56,967 bases of DNA from an uncultured Clostridia bacterium (GTDB lineage: Bacteria; Bacillota; Clostridia; Christensenellales; Pumilibacteraceae): contig CAMUAL010000007.1 of assembly GCA_947086925.1 (NCBI GenBank), positions 1 through 56,967 of the forward strand, in the 5' to 3' direction. Positions 8,714 to 16,574 of the stretch are shown in pieces. The notes under the pieces are model-generated. The model was given only the letters and a program-made list of their open reading frames with translations. It ran no database searches and was not told where the DNA came from. Made by a program: the position numbers and the translations under genes. Position 1 is the first letter of the stretch. Every line of letters begins with the position of its first letter.

Positions 8714-9925
8714 TTACCGTTTAAGTCCGTAAGTGTCGCGCTTTATACGCACGTATTCTTCTATCGTCCGTTTCGATAAAACCGATTCCAGCCATGCGGA
8801 TTTTTCCGCCGCAGTCAACGCTTCGTTTAACGTGTGCGGCAAATTAACGCCGCCGCTTTTTTTATCTCCGTCCGCCGCCTTGCTTTTGTTGACGATTCCG
8901 TAAATACCCGCTTCCAAAATAAGCGCGAACGCAAGAAAAGGATTATTAAGGCAGTCGGCGGAATTGAGTTCTATGCGGCACTTGCCGTCGGTACGCGGCA
9001 GAGCGCGTACATGCGCGCCGCGGAAATGATTGTCATGTGCATAAGCGGGAGCTCTGTTTTCTCCGAGCAGTGCGTAGCTTTCGGGCGTAGTGTTTAAAAA
9101 CGCGGTAATCTCGCTCGCCTTGTCCATAACTCCGCACGTAAACGCATCGAGAAACTCGGGCGACGCCTTGCCGCCTATTCCGTCGAGCGTCACTGTAATG
9201 CGCAAACCGCTTCCCACGCTGTCTTTTACGGGTTTGGGGTCGAACGACGCATACATGCCGTTTAGTCTGCACACGTTTTTAACGGCAGATTTAAAATAAA
9301 TCAAATTGCGCGCCGCGGCATAAGGCTCGGTGGGCATAAAGTCGATTTCGTTTTGACCCGGTCCGCGCTCGTGGTGGCTCGACGTGGGAATGATACCCAT
9401 ATCTTCCAAGCTTAGTATTATGTCGCGTCGGATATTTTCCCCCTCGTCCTCGGGTGCGGCGTCGAAATACCCCGCTCTGTCAATGGGAATATCTGTGGGG
9501 TTGTCGTCGTTGTCCGACTTGAACACGTAAAATTCGCAGTCGGTAGCAATCTCGCAATCGATTCCCGCCTTATAAAGCTTCGACTTTGCCGACTCCAACA
9601 AATGCAAAGCGTCGCCTTCATAAAAAGAGCCGTCCAAACGCTTTATATTGGTCAGCAAACTTACCACTTCACCCGTTTGCGGACGCCACGGCAACACCGT
9701 AAGCGTTTTCGGTTCGGGGAACAACAGTAAATCGTCGGCACAATTCGTAAAGCCGTGAACGGCGGAAGAATTGAATAAATATCCGTTTTTGAGAACTTCG
9801 GGTAACTGCTGTGACACTATCGACACGTTTTTATGTCGCCCGAACAGGTCGCAAAACGTCAGCTTTATAAACTTTACGTCGTTTTCCTCGACGTATTGCA
9901 ATACCTCTTTTGCCGTGAATTTCAT
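8714..9925 (-). CDS. glnA: Glutamine synthetase family protein (type I-like)
   Basis: Predicted to make glutamine from glutamate, ammonia and ATP. Family segments are DCEFYVF (Glu131 as metal ligand; the preceding ligand Glu is Asp129), SHHERGPGQNEIDF (Glu186, Glu193), and RIELNSADCLNNPFLAFA near the C-terminus. At 403 aa it is shorter than typical GSI (about 440-470). The usual GSGMHxH segment reads GSGLRITV, so the metal-binding His is replaced by Arg242. The substrate loop region (LLGENRAPAY, then HFRGAHVR) also departs from consensus. It could therefore be a divergent GS or a related gamma-glutamyl ligase. Context (ANTAR, purF, carAB, pyrG) supports a role in glutamine supply. Shine-Dalgarno AGGAGG precedes the ATG. 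Confidence 0.85.
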   Translation of the reverse strand: MKFTAKEVLQYVEENDVKFIKLTFCDLFGRHKNVSIVSQQLPEVLKNGYLFNSSAVHGFTNCADDLLLFPEPKTLTVLPWRPQTGEVVSLLTNIKRLDGSFYEGDALHLLESAKSKLYKAGIDCEIATDCEFYVFKSDNDDNPTDIPIDRAGYFDAAPEDEGENIRRDIILSLEDMGIIPTSSHHERGPGQNEIDFMPTEPYAAARNLIYFKSAVKNVCRLNGMYASFDPKPVKDSVGSGLRITVTLDGIGGKASPEFLDAFTCGVMDKASEITAFLNTTPESYALLGENRAPAYAHDNHFRGAHVRALPRTDGKCRIELNSADCLNNPFLAFALILEAGIYGIVNKSKAADGDKKSGGVNLPHTLNEALTAAEKSAWLESVLSKRTIEEYVRIKRDTYGLKR

Positions 9926-10010
9926 GCCGTCCTCCTAATTACATAAAACGTGCGTCCGTCATTTTCCCTAAACGGTCACCGACAGACGCCCTTACAATGA
10001 GTCTCAGACC
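9926..10010 (-). promoter_or_regulatory. glnA operon leader RNA with hairpin
   Basis: About 85 nt of leader between the predicted start site and the glnA ATG. It contains arms GCGTCTGTC and GACGGACGC around a roughly 20-nt interior, followed by ACGTTTTATG, resembling a weak attenuator. An upstream segment (AGAC...GTCT) could form a competing hairpin. With an ANTAR antiterminator encoded in the operon this is a plausible target, but I could not identify the canonical pair of A/G hexaloop hairpins. Confidence 0.4.
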
Positions 10011-10016
10011 TTTTCT

Positions 10017-10045
10017 ATATTACTATATACCGCAGAAAAAGTCAA
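10017..10045 (-). promoter_or_regulatory. Sigma-A promoter of the glutamine operon
   Basis: TTGACT at 10045-10040, 17-nt spacer, TAATAT at 10022-10017 on the minus strand. Predicted transcription start near 10009. Confidence 0.65.
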
Positions 10046-10165
10046 TCGTTATAATCGCGACGCGGTAAAAAAGTTAATTTGCAAGCAAGACGGTTGAAAG
10101 ACGCAAATGCAGTATTAAGTGCGGAATAACCGTCGAAATACACGCTTGAAAAAATAACGGGCGGT

Positions 10166-10206
10166 AAAAAAGCGAAACGCCTCAATTTATACGCGTTCCG
10201 CTTTTT
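10166..10206 (-). terminator. Terminator after phosphoglucomutase
   Basis: Hairpin arms AGCGgAACGC and GCGTTtCGCT with a 16-nt loop and one mismatch, flanked by A- and T-runs, just past the phosphoglucomutase stop. Separates it from the glnA promoter. Confidence 0.7.
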
Positions 10207-10217
10207 GCCGCACATGC

Positions 10218-11876
10218 TTATGCGAATATTTTTTCCGTCTGAGCGAATATTTCCTTGAAAATCTTTTCGTTTTCTTTTACGGTAGACGCCGCCGTAACGT
10301 AAAGCTTAATAAGCGGTTCGGTTCCCGAAGGACGAACTATAAGACTGCTGCCGTTTTCGGCGGTGAACGAAATGACGTTTGCCTTAGGCAAATCGTATTC
10401 GGTCTGCGTTAAATAGTCAACGGTTTTTACTATCTTGCTTTTTCCGAGATTAACGGGAAGATTTGCGCGCAGTCCGTCTAAAAGCTTGCGCATCTTTTCG
10501 CCGCCGCTCGCCCCCGGATACTCGTAAGATTTAAGCTTATGCTCGTAAGTGCCGAACTTTTTGTAAATTTCTTCTATGCGGTTTACAAGCGTTTTCCCCT
10601 TGCTTAAATAGTACGCCGTCATTTCGGCAATTAGCATGCTTGCGACAACCGCGTCTTTATCACGCACATAACTGCCCGAAAGATAACCGTAGCTTTCCTC
10701 GAAACCCAAAACAAACCGTTCTTCTTCCCCCTTTGCTTCGAGTTCTCCTACAACTCCGCCTATATACTTAAAACCAGTAAGAACGGTGCGGAATTCGGCG
10801 TTGTACTGCTCGGCAATTCGGCGCGTAAGCGATGTCGAAACTATTGTGCTTACTATAACGGGTTTATCAGGCAGTGTTCCGAGCTCACTGCGGCGGCTTA
10901 AAATATAATCGGTTAAAAGCACGCCTATTTCGTTGCCCGTCATGAGTCTGTACTCGCCGTTATGGCGCACTGCCGTACCTATGCGGTCGGCGTCGGGGTC
11001 GGTTGCAATCAGAATATCGCTTGCGTGTTTTTTCGCAAGTTCCAATCCGAGTTTAAGAGCTTCGGGTTTTTCGGGATTCGGATAACTGCACGTTGTAAAA
11101 TGTCCGTCGGGCATCGACTGCTCGGGCACGGGAACGATTTCGGTTACACCCACTCTGCGCAGGATTTCGGGAACAAGCTTATAACCCGTGCCGTTAAGCG
11201 GAGAGTACGTAACCTTTAAGCCTTTTGCCGAATCGATTGAACGACCGAGCACGCATTCAAGATATTTTTCGGTGATTTCGTCGGATGCGTATTCTATTAG
11301 TCCGCTTTTTAAGTACGCCTCGAAAGTGTCGGTTTTAACGGTGAACGGGTCTACTTTTTCGATATACCCTATCATTTCGGTAGCGGGTTCGTCGGTAAGC
11401 TGACAGCCGTCGCTTCCGTAAACTTTATATCCGTTGTACTTTGCGGGATTGTGACTTGCCGTTATCATAACGCCTATGTCCGACTTTGTTTCGCGCGTTA
11501 AAAACGACAGAAACGGAGTGGGCATAAGCTCGCGCGTAACGTATGCTTTTATTCCGTTAGCCGCCATTACGCAGGCAACCTTTTCTTTGAATACGTCGGA
11601 ATTTATACGGCTGTCGCACGACACCGAGACCTTTGTTTGACCGCACGCTTTCATGCGCTCGGCAATACCCTGCGTTACTTTTGCTATCGTAAGCACGTTA
11701 AGACAGTTTGTGCCCGCGCCGAGTTCGCCGCGCATGCCCGCCGTGCCGAATTCGAGTTCTTTGTAAAAAGCGTTCTCGATTGCCTTGTCGTTTCCCTCCA
11801 TGGCTTTAAGCTGAGATTTAAGCTCGGCGTCTTGCGCTTTATCGCACCAAAGGCGATATTTTTCGTTTACATTCAT
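10218..11876 (-). CDS. Phospho-sugar mutase (phosphoglucomutase/phosphomannomutase)
   Basis: Interconverts hexose 1- and 6-phosphates through a phosphoserine enzyme. The active-site serine motif TASHNPAKYNGYKVY lies near residue 140; the metal loop is DPDADR (about 265-270); the sugar-binding GFEESYG follows; the C-terminal phosphate-binding motif is RPSGTEPLIKLY. Length 552 aa is typical of the Bacillus PgcA group (about 550-580 aa). All four key motifs are intact. It has its own Shine-Dalgarno and terminator and appears monocistronic. Glucose versus mannose preference cannot be told from sequence alone. Confidence 0.93.
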   Translation of the reverse strand: MNVNEKYRLWCDKAQDAELKSQLKAMEGNDKAIENAFYKELEFGTAGMRGELGAGTNCLNVLTIAKVTQGIAERMKACGQTKVSVSCDSRINSDVFKEKVACVMAANGIKAYVTRELMPTPFLSFLTRETKSDIGVMITASHNPAKYNGYKVYGSDGCQLTDEPATEMIGYIEKVDPFTVKTDTFEAYLKSGLIEYASDEITEKYLECVLGRSIDSAKGLKVTYSPLNGTGYKLVPEILRRVGVTEIVPVPEQSMPDGHFTTCSYPNPEKPEALKLGLELAKKHASDILIATDPDADRIGTAVRHNGEYRLMTGNEIGVLLTDYILSRRSELGTLPDKPVIVSTIVSTSLTRRIAEQYNAEFRTVLTGFKYIGGVVGELEAKGEEERFVLGFEESYGYLSGSYVRDKDAVVASMLIAEMTAYYLSKGKTLVNRIEEIYKKFGTYEHKLKSYEYPGASGGEKMRKLLDGLRANLPVNLGKSKIVKTVDYLTQTEYDLPKANVISFTAENGSSLIVRPSGTEPLIKLYVTAASTVKENEKIFKEIFAQTEKIFA

Positions 11877-11909
11877 ATTTCTCCTCCCTATTTTATAAAC
11901 AAACGGATA

Positions 11910-13655
11910 TTATGCCGTTTCTTCATACAATGTGTATAACGATTTGTATATGCCCCCGAGTTTCATAAGCTCGGCGTGAGTGCCGCTTTCCGCTATGCCG
12001 TTTTCGGTTATAACGTAAATTTTGTCGGCATTACGCACCGTTGTGAGTCTGTGCGCTATAACTATTCCCGTGCGCCCTTTGCACAAATCGTTAAGAGATT
12101 TCTGCACAACCCGTTCGCTCTCGTTATCGAGCGCGCTAGTTGCTTCGTCGAGTATAAGTATAGGCGGATTCTTTAAAAACAGTCGCGCTATGCTTATGCG
12201 CTGTTTCTGCCCGCCCGAAAGTCTTACGCCGCGCTCTCCGCAGCTTGTATCGTAGCCGTTTTCGAGCTTTTCGATAAACTCGTGCGCGCCCGCCGCCTTT
12301 GCCGCCGCGACTACTTCTTCGTCTGTTGCATCGGGTTTTCCGTAAAGAATATTCTCTTTTACCGTGCCGTTAAACAGATATACGTTTTGCTGAACTATGC
12401 CTACGTTTCGGCGCAGTTCTTTAAGCGAAATTTCGGTAACGGGAGTGCCGCCTATCTTCACCGCGCCGCCGTTCACGTCGTAAAGGCGCGGAACAAGGTT
12501 TGCGACGGTAGTCTTTCCCGCACCGCTCGGTCCTACGAGTGCCACGGTAGTGCCGCTCTTTACGCATAAGTCGAGCGAGCTGAGCACCTCTTTTCCGCCT
12601 TCGGTGTATGAGAAAGTAACATTTTCGAGCTCGACGTCGCCGCCGTAATTCACGTTTGATTCGGGATTGTCGGGACTAACCAAATCAACGGGAACATCCA
12701 TTATTTCGGCAAAACGATTAAAGCCGGACTTGCCTGTTTGGAACTGCTCGCTGTAAGTTATTATAGTGTCGATAGACGAGTACAGCGTTTGCACAAACAG
12801 CACATAAGTCATAAGGTCCACCCAGTTGAGTCCGCCTACTTTCTTTGTTATGAAAATAGTTCCTACCACTATCGTAAGAATATACAACAGTCCAGTAGAC
12901 AACGTAACTTCGCTGAAAAATAATCCCATAAGTTTGTAAGACTTGCTTTTTATGTCAACAAATTCGCTGTTGTCGCGCTCGAACTTCTTCATTTCGACTT
13001 CTTCGTTTGCAAACGAGCGCACAACGCTTATGCCCGACAGCGAATCTTCTATGTTCGAATTTATCTCGCCTACCTTTTTGCGCCGCGCCTTAAAGTTGCT
13101 TTCGAGTTTTCCGTTAAGCAGAAACGCAAGGAATATAAACAGCGGCATGGTTACGAAAATTATAAGCGTTAAGTACACGTTTACGAACATAAGATAAATA
13201 AATATTCCCAAAATGCGCACCGACGCTATAAAAAGTTCTTCGGGGCAATGGTGCGAAAATTCGGTTATATCGAAAAGGTCGTTATTTACGCGGCTCATAA
13301 GGTCGCCTACTTTGTTGTTATCGTAAAACGATGCGGGCATTATCATAAGTTTAGAGTAAAGCTCGCGCCGCAAATCCGCCTCGAACTTTGTACCCATTAT
13401 ATGCCCGACCGTTATCATAAAATATCGGCAAACGGTTTCGACAATCTTCATGCCGAGCATTATTGCGCCCACGATTAAAACGGTTTCAATCGCCACGCTT
13501 CCGCCCGCAAGCCTGTTTAAAAGCCATCTTACAAGCACAGGAAAAGCGAGCCCCGCAAGCGAATATACAAACGCGCAAAGAAGGTCGAGCGCGAGCGTTC
13601 CCTTGTACGGCTTATAGTAAGGTAAAAATCTCTTTATGAAGCCCTTTTTTTCCAT
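11910..13655 (-). CDS. ABC exporter, fused permease and ATPase
   Basis: A 581-aa half-transporter of the MsbA/LmrA type: an N-terminal six-helix membrane domain (about residues 15-310) and a C-terminal ATPase with Walker A GPSGAGKTT, signature LSGGQKQR, Walker B ILILDEATSALD and the H-loop AHRLTT. Works as a dimer in the inner membrane; substrate unknown. I choose the ATG at 13655 rather than a GTG five codons upstream because a near-perfect promoter places the start site on the A of this ATG and no Shine-Dalgarno is present, so the mRNA is probably leaderless. Only one ABC gene is present, which suggests a homodimer. Confidence 0.92.
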   Translation of the reverse strand: MEKKGFIKRFLPYYKPYKGTLALDLLCAFVYSLAGLAFPVLVRWLLNRLAGGSVAIETVLIVGAIMLGMKIVETVCRYFMITVGHIMGTKFEADLRRELYSKLMIMPASFYDNNKVGDLMSRVNNDLFDITEFSHHCPEELFIASVRILGIFIYLMFVNVYLTLIIFVTMPLFIFLAFLLNGKLESNFKARRKKVGEINSNIEDSLSGISVVRSFANEEVEMKKFERDNSEFVDIKSKSYKLMGLFFSEVTLSTGLLYILTIVVGTIFITKKVGGLNWVDLMTYVLFVQTLYSSIDTIITYSEQFQTGKSGFNRFAEIMDVPVDLVSPDNPESNVNYGGDVELENVTFSYTEGGKEVLSSLDLCVKSGTTVALVGPSGAGKTTVANLVPRLYDVNGGAVKIGGTPVTEISLKELRRNVGIVQQNVYLFNGTVKENILYGKPDATDEEVVAAAKAAGAHEFIEKLENGYDTSCGERGVRLSGGQKQRISIARLFLKNPPILILDEATSALDNESERVVQKSLNDLCKGRTGIVIAHRLTTVRNADKIYVITENGIAESGTHAELMKLGGIYKSLYTLYEETA

Positions 13656-13661
13656 AACCGC

Positions 13662-13690
13662 ATTATACACCCATACCGAAAATTTGTCAA
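13662..13690 (-). promoter_or_regulatory. Leaderless promoter of the ABC exporter
   Basis: TTGACA (13690-13685), 17-nt spacer, TATAAT (13667-13662), then exactly 6 nt to the ATG. Consensus-quality promoter with no room for a ribosome binding site. Confidence 0.75.
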
Positions 13691-13729
13691 CGGCAGACCG
13701 CTTTTTGCTTATTTTAAGTTCGCATACGG

Positions 13730-14458
13730 TTAAAGCGAATAAAGATTTGTTATAAGCTCGTCACACGTACGCACGGTATGAACGGTGCCGTCGGACAATT
13801 TGCAAACAAGACCGCTTGCCGACGCTCCCAAAACGGTAGCCGCAACGCTTTTATCCCCTTTTACTATTTCTACGCGCTTGTTCAAAGACGACAGGTGCGA
13901 ATTGTACGCATTTAATATATCGCTCTCCGACGCCGAAAAATACACTTGCAGTCTGTTAAGTATTTCGCACATAAGAACGTCGGGCGATACGCTTGCGGGC
14001 AAAGTTCCCACCTTTTCGGGCATGAATCCGTCAAGCTTTTCATTGGGCAAATTTATTCCTATGCCGACTATAAACACGGGTGCGTCGGTTTCGCCGTAAC
14101 CCACGCTTTCGCAAAGTATGCCGCCTATCTTCTTACCGTTATATAATACGTCGTTTACCCACTTAATATCGAATCGCTCGCGGCACAGCTCCGTGCATGC
14201 GTCAATCACCGCCGCACCCGTCGCTATGGTGATAAGCTCGGGGCAGCACTCAATCTGCTCGGCGGAAAATGCGCAACTGAAATACATTCCGCCTTCGGGC
14301 GAAAAAAACGAGCGGTTGATAAGTCTGCCCCTGCCCGCCGTTTGCTTTACGGCGGAAACGACAGTCGGAAAATCTTTTATCGTTCCGTCTTTAAGTCCGC
14401 GTTTGATATAGTCGGAAGTGGAATCCACTTCGTCAAGTTTTATAAATCCGAAGTCCAT
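13730..14458 (-). CDS. birA: Biotin--[acetyl-CoA-carboxylase] ligase
   Basis: Activates biotin with ATP and attaches it to a lysine of carboxylase carrier proteins. Visible motifs are GRGRLINRSFFSP (biotinyl-AMP loop), WVNDVLYNGKKIGGILCE and a short C-terminal SH3-like domain. At 242 aa it lacks the N-terminal winged-helix of bifunctional BirA, so it should be an enzyme only, not the biotin repressor. A small upstream gene ends 3 nt before its start, indicating cotranscription. Confidence 0.92.
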   Translation of the reverse strand: MDFGFIKLDEVDSTSDYIKRGLKDGTIKDFPTVVSAVKQTAGRGRLINRSFFSPEGGMYFSCAFSAEQIECCPELITIATGAAVIDACTELCRERFDIKWVNDVLYNGKKIGGILCESVGYGETDAPVFIVGIGINLPNEKLDGFMPEKVGTLPASVSPDVLMCEILNRLQVYFSASESDILNAYNSHLSSLNKRVEIVKGDKSVAATVLGASASGLVCKLSDGTVHTVRTCDELITNLYSL

Positions 14459-14461
14459 GAG

Positions 14462-14650
14462 TTACCAATCCTGCTTGCGTAGCGACGACGATTTTATATC
14501 GTCGTAAAAATCGAAATATTTCTTTTTGAGCGCATCTTTATCTTCGAGCTTATATCCGAGCATTTCTTCAAGCTCGGACGGCGAAAAGTCCGACATTGAA
14601 ATTTCACCGTCGTATTCCTCAAACAGACGCATTAAATCCCGTTCGGTCAT
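14462..14650 (-). CDS. Small acidic protein of unknown function
   Basis: 62 aa, strongly charged (MTERDLMRLFEEYDGEISMS at the start), no membrane segment or signal peptide and no family I recognise. Reads as a mostly helical cytosolic protein. Preceded by a GAGTGAGAG-like ribosome binding site and followed 3 nt later by birA, so it is likely translated with it. Confidence 0.55.
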   Translation of the reverse strand: MTERDLMRLFEEYDGEISMSDFSPSELEEMLGYKLEDKDALKKKYFDFYDDIKSSSLRKQDW

Positions 14651-14934
14651 TTTATATTACTCTCACTCTTTTTCGTTGCTAACGGTATAGTTTATAACTA
14701 TAAATGCCGCCGAAAAGCCGAGCACGGCTACCGTAAGTTCGAAATTCGCTCAGCCCGAATTGTCTTTATCTATTATATCAAATTCCCACCGCGAAGTCAA
14801 TAAAACTTTTATAGGGGCAACCGAAAACTCCACCCCGCAAAAAAGGCACCCGTATAGGGTGCCGTTTGTGTGTGTCGGACAAAATCTCGCGTTTTCGAGG
14901 TGTGTAAGACTAAATCTATCGTGTTAGCGCAAAA
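14651..14934. other. Non-coding stretch upstream of the small gene/birA pair
   Basis: Contains the terminator at 14839-14863. On the minus strand there is an open stretch without ATG that would encode a short hydrophobic peptide (FELTVAVLGFSAAFIVINY) ending just before the 62-aa gene; with no start or ribosome binding site I do not call it a gene. Confidence 0.5.
14839..14863 (-). terminator. Terminator of the AT-rich small-gene cluster
   Basis: Perfect hairpin GGCACCC-tatac-GGGTGCC followed by TTTTTT on the minus strand, downstream of the 90-aa membrane protein gene. Confidence 0.85.
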
Positions 14935-15207
14935 TCAAAAACTTTGGTACGAAACTATTGCATTATATACAAGAACATCCGATTCTGTTATTAAAATTTT
15001 CTTCTCGAACTTTTGATTTGCATTATCTTTATCAAACGCCAAGCTCGCCGAAAAATCACTTAACCATTCGGCAGTGGTCTTTTGCGGCTCTTTCTTGCGC
15101 CACACGGTCAATCCAAGCACGAGAAATATAATGACAACTGCAACCAATGCCACGATTATGCTGCTTATAATGATGATTTTCTTCTTTTTAGCGGTTAGTT
15201 TTTCCAT
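14935..15207 (-). CDS. Small single-pass membrane protein, unknown
   Basis: 90 aa. A lysine-rich N-terminus (MEKLTAKKKK) precedes one transmembrane helix (about residues 11-33), then a soluble, probably extracellular part of about 55 residues. No recognised family. Its start overlaps the end of the upstream 178-aa gene by 13 nt, and it has a GGAAGGA ribosome binding site, so the two are translationally linked. Base composition is markedly AT-richer than the flanking core genes, as for its two partners. Confidence 0.6.
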   Translation of the reverse strand: MEKLTAKKKKIIIISSIIVALVAVVIIFLVLGLTVWRKKEPQKTTAEWLSDFSASLAFDKDNANQKFEKKILITESDVLVYNAIVSYQSF

Positions 15208-15731
15208 GATGTTGTCCTTCCAATTTTTATTTTGTTTTTTCTTTTTTTTTGTTTGTCTATAATCTTAGGGACACATGAGATATTAGAGCGAATGACCAAA
15301 GCGATCCAAACCACCGTATAAGCCGCTATGATTGCGCCGATTATGATACACCAATTTTTGTAATATTCTACATTAAAATTATCAATCTCTGATACTCTTA
15401 TACAAGATCCATTTCCATCTATGTAAATTTCAACATCAGTTCCAATAAATGACTTCGCATAATCGATATCAGATGTTCTAAGCACTATAATACCCGAATA
15501 ATGTGTTCCATTTTCATCATAATATTCATAAATTACATCATATACCGTGTCATAAAGCCCTTCCAATATATGCGGATCTAAACTTGTAACTGTGGCAACA
15601 GCTCTATTTTGACTTTCTATGGCTTTTTTTCGCCCTAAATCTTCATTATAATGAATAATAAACAAAGACAAAAGCCCACCCAATGCCAAATAGATTGCAA
15701 TAATTATTAAAACACTTTTTATTTTAGACAT
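15195..15731 (-). CDS. Two-pass membrane protein, unknown (DUF3592-like layout)
   Basis: 178 aa. Transmembrane helices at about residues 7-26 and 128-147 flank an exported beta-rich domain (VIYEYYDENGTHYSG then VEIYIDG), followed by a lysine-rich cytoplasmic tail. The layout recalls DUF3592-type proteins, but I cannot assign it firmly. Second of three AT-rich genes; the ribosome binding site GAGGT lies inside the end of the upstream 68-aa gene. Confidence 0.6.
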   Translation of the reverse strand: MSKIKSVLIIIAIYLALGGLLSLFIIHYNEDLGRKKAIESQNRAVATVTSLDPHILEGLYDTVYDVIYEYYDENGTHYSGIIVLRTSDIDYAKSFIGTDVEIYIDGNGSCIRVSEIDNFNVEYYKNWCIIIGAIIAAYTVVWIALVIRSNISCVPKIIDKQKKRKNKIKIGRTTSWKN

Positions 15732-15738
15732 TGTCTAC

Positions 15739-15945
15739 TTAGATACCTCGCGCCAATTGAAGTGAGTGTTCATACGGATTGCTGTTTTTAACGATTTTCC
15801 GTTCCGTCTGCACAGAGAACATCGTTGTATAATTATCCGATAATTTCTCTTCATCTTCGTCGGCTAATACGGCAATATAAACCCAATCGCCTTCGTCTAT
15901 TTCTTCAAACATATAAGTCTTTGTTTCTTTTTTACCTATATCCAT
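15739..15945 (-). CDS. Small acidic protein, unknown, leaderless
   Basis: 68 aa, acidic (DIGKKETKTYMFEEIDEGDW near the start), no membrane helix or signal peptide. No family recognised. The ATG lies exactly 6 nt after a TATAAT with a TTGTTT -35 17 nt further up, and there is no Shine-Dalgarno, so translation probably starts on a leaderless transcript. First gene of the AT-rich three-gene operon. Confidence 0.6.
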   Translation of the reverse strand: MDIGKKETKTYMFEEIDEGDWVYIAVLADEDEEKLSDNYTTMFSVQTERKIVKNSNPYEHSLQLARGI

Positions 15946-15951
15946 AGTTAG

Positions 15952-15980
15952 ATTATATCACAAAATTAAATGAAAAACAA
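15952..15980 (-). promoter_or_regulatory. Leaderless promoter of the AT-rich operon
   Basis: TTGTTT (15980-15975), 17-nt spacer, TATAAT (15957-15952), then 6 nt to the ATG at 15945. Confidence 0.65.
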
Positions 15981-16207
15981 GTTAATCTGCACTTAAAACA
16001 TTGCTATTCTAATACAAATTATTATGCCATTATAAGCCTTACCCATCTAAACCACCACTGACTATTTATCATCATAATTCAAAATAGAAAAATAATCAAA
16101 GATACAAACTTTCTATACGTTCAAACCCTATCCTCTAATAGAAATTGTCGTGTCCTTCCTCGTTGGTCACGACAGCCCATTCTCTTTTTTTGTGGATTTG
16201 AACTAAA

Positions 16208-16249
16208 TAAAAAATGACTGCCGGGAGCGATGCTTCACTCTCGACAGTC
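16208..16249 (-). terminator. Distal terminator downstream of tRNA-Leu
   Basis: Fifteen-base arms (GACTGTCGAGAGTGA against TCGCTCCCGGCAGTC, with G-U pairs on the minus-strand RNA) followed by ATTTTTTATTTAG. Confidence 0.7.
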
Positions 16250-16300
16250 GTTGCTGTGGACGTAATTGCCCAGAAAACGGGCAATAATAGCCTTAAAATA

Positions 16301-16340
16301 AGAAAATCGGTCTAAATGTCAGAAGACTTTTAGACCGATT
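16301..16340 (-). terminator. Terminator of tRNA-Leu
   Basis: Arms AATCGGTCTAAA and TTTAGACCGATT followed on the minus strand by TTTCTTATTTT, starting 4 nt after the tRNA CCA end. Confidence 0.85.
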
Positions 16341-16344
16341 GACT

Positions 16345-16430
16345 TGGTGCGGAGGAAGGGATTTGAACCCTCACGAGAATTAACCACAGGCGTCTGAAAC
16401 CTGCGCGTCTGCCAGTTCCGCCACCTCCGC
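16345..16430 (-). tRNA. tRNA-Leu(CAG)
   Basis: 86 nt including an encoded CCA. Acceptor GCGGAGG/CCTCCGC; anticodon arm CAGGT-TTCAGAC-GCCTG gives anticodon CAG; long variable arm as expected for class II leucine tRNA; T-loop TTCAAAT. Reads CUG codons. Followed at once by a terminator, so it is monocistronic. Confidence 0.95.
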
Positions 16431-16499
16431 TAAAATAATTAAATCGGCACGAGCCGACTGTAAATTATTATACATCAACGAGCGCGGCTTGTCAACAGC

Positions 16500-16528
16500 T
16501 TGACAGATAAATGTTTTGGATATATAAT
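16500..16528 (+). promoter_or_regulatory. Sigma-A promoter of the activase-like gene
   Basis: TTGACA (16500-16505), 17-nt spacer, TATAAT (16523-16528). Start site expected near 16535, about 40 nt before the ATG. Confidence 0.8.
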
Positions 16529-16574
16529 GATAGAGTATGCTCGAACAGCATTTTTTTACTTGCGAGGTAATATA

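Larger units (their letters stand above)
15981..16344. other. Intergenic stretch between the AT-rich operon and tRNA-Leu
   Basis: No credible gene. It holds two minus-strand terminators (16208-16249 and 16301-16340) downstream of tRNA-Leu; the rest is AT-rich sequence with a short inverted repeat (TCGTGtcc...ggtCACGA near 16150-16172). Confidence 0.6.

Noticed and set aside
9926..10010. Glutamine riboswitch (glnA RNA) in the glnA leader
   Set aside because: The conserved CGTTCA and GACGGAAGTAGG-type segments of that motif are absent; only a simple hairpin is seen.
14651..14760. Short hydrophobic peptide upstream of the 62-aa gene
   Set aside because: No ATG and no ribosome binding site; only about 25 codons.
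16500..16574. Extending the activase-like protein to the TTG at 16500
   Set aside because: That stretch is the promoter (TTGACA and TATAAT) itself; the ATG at 16575 has a Shine-Dalgarno and starts the ATPase motif.
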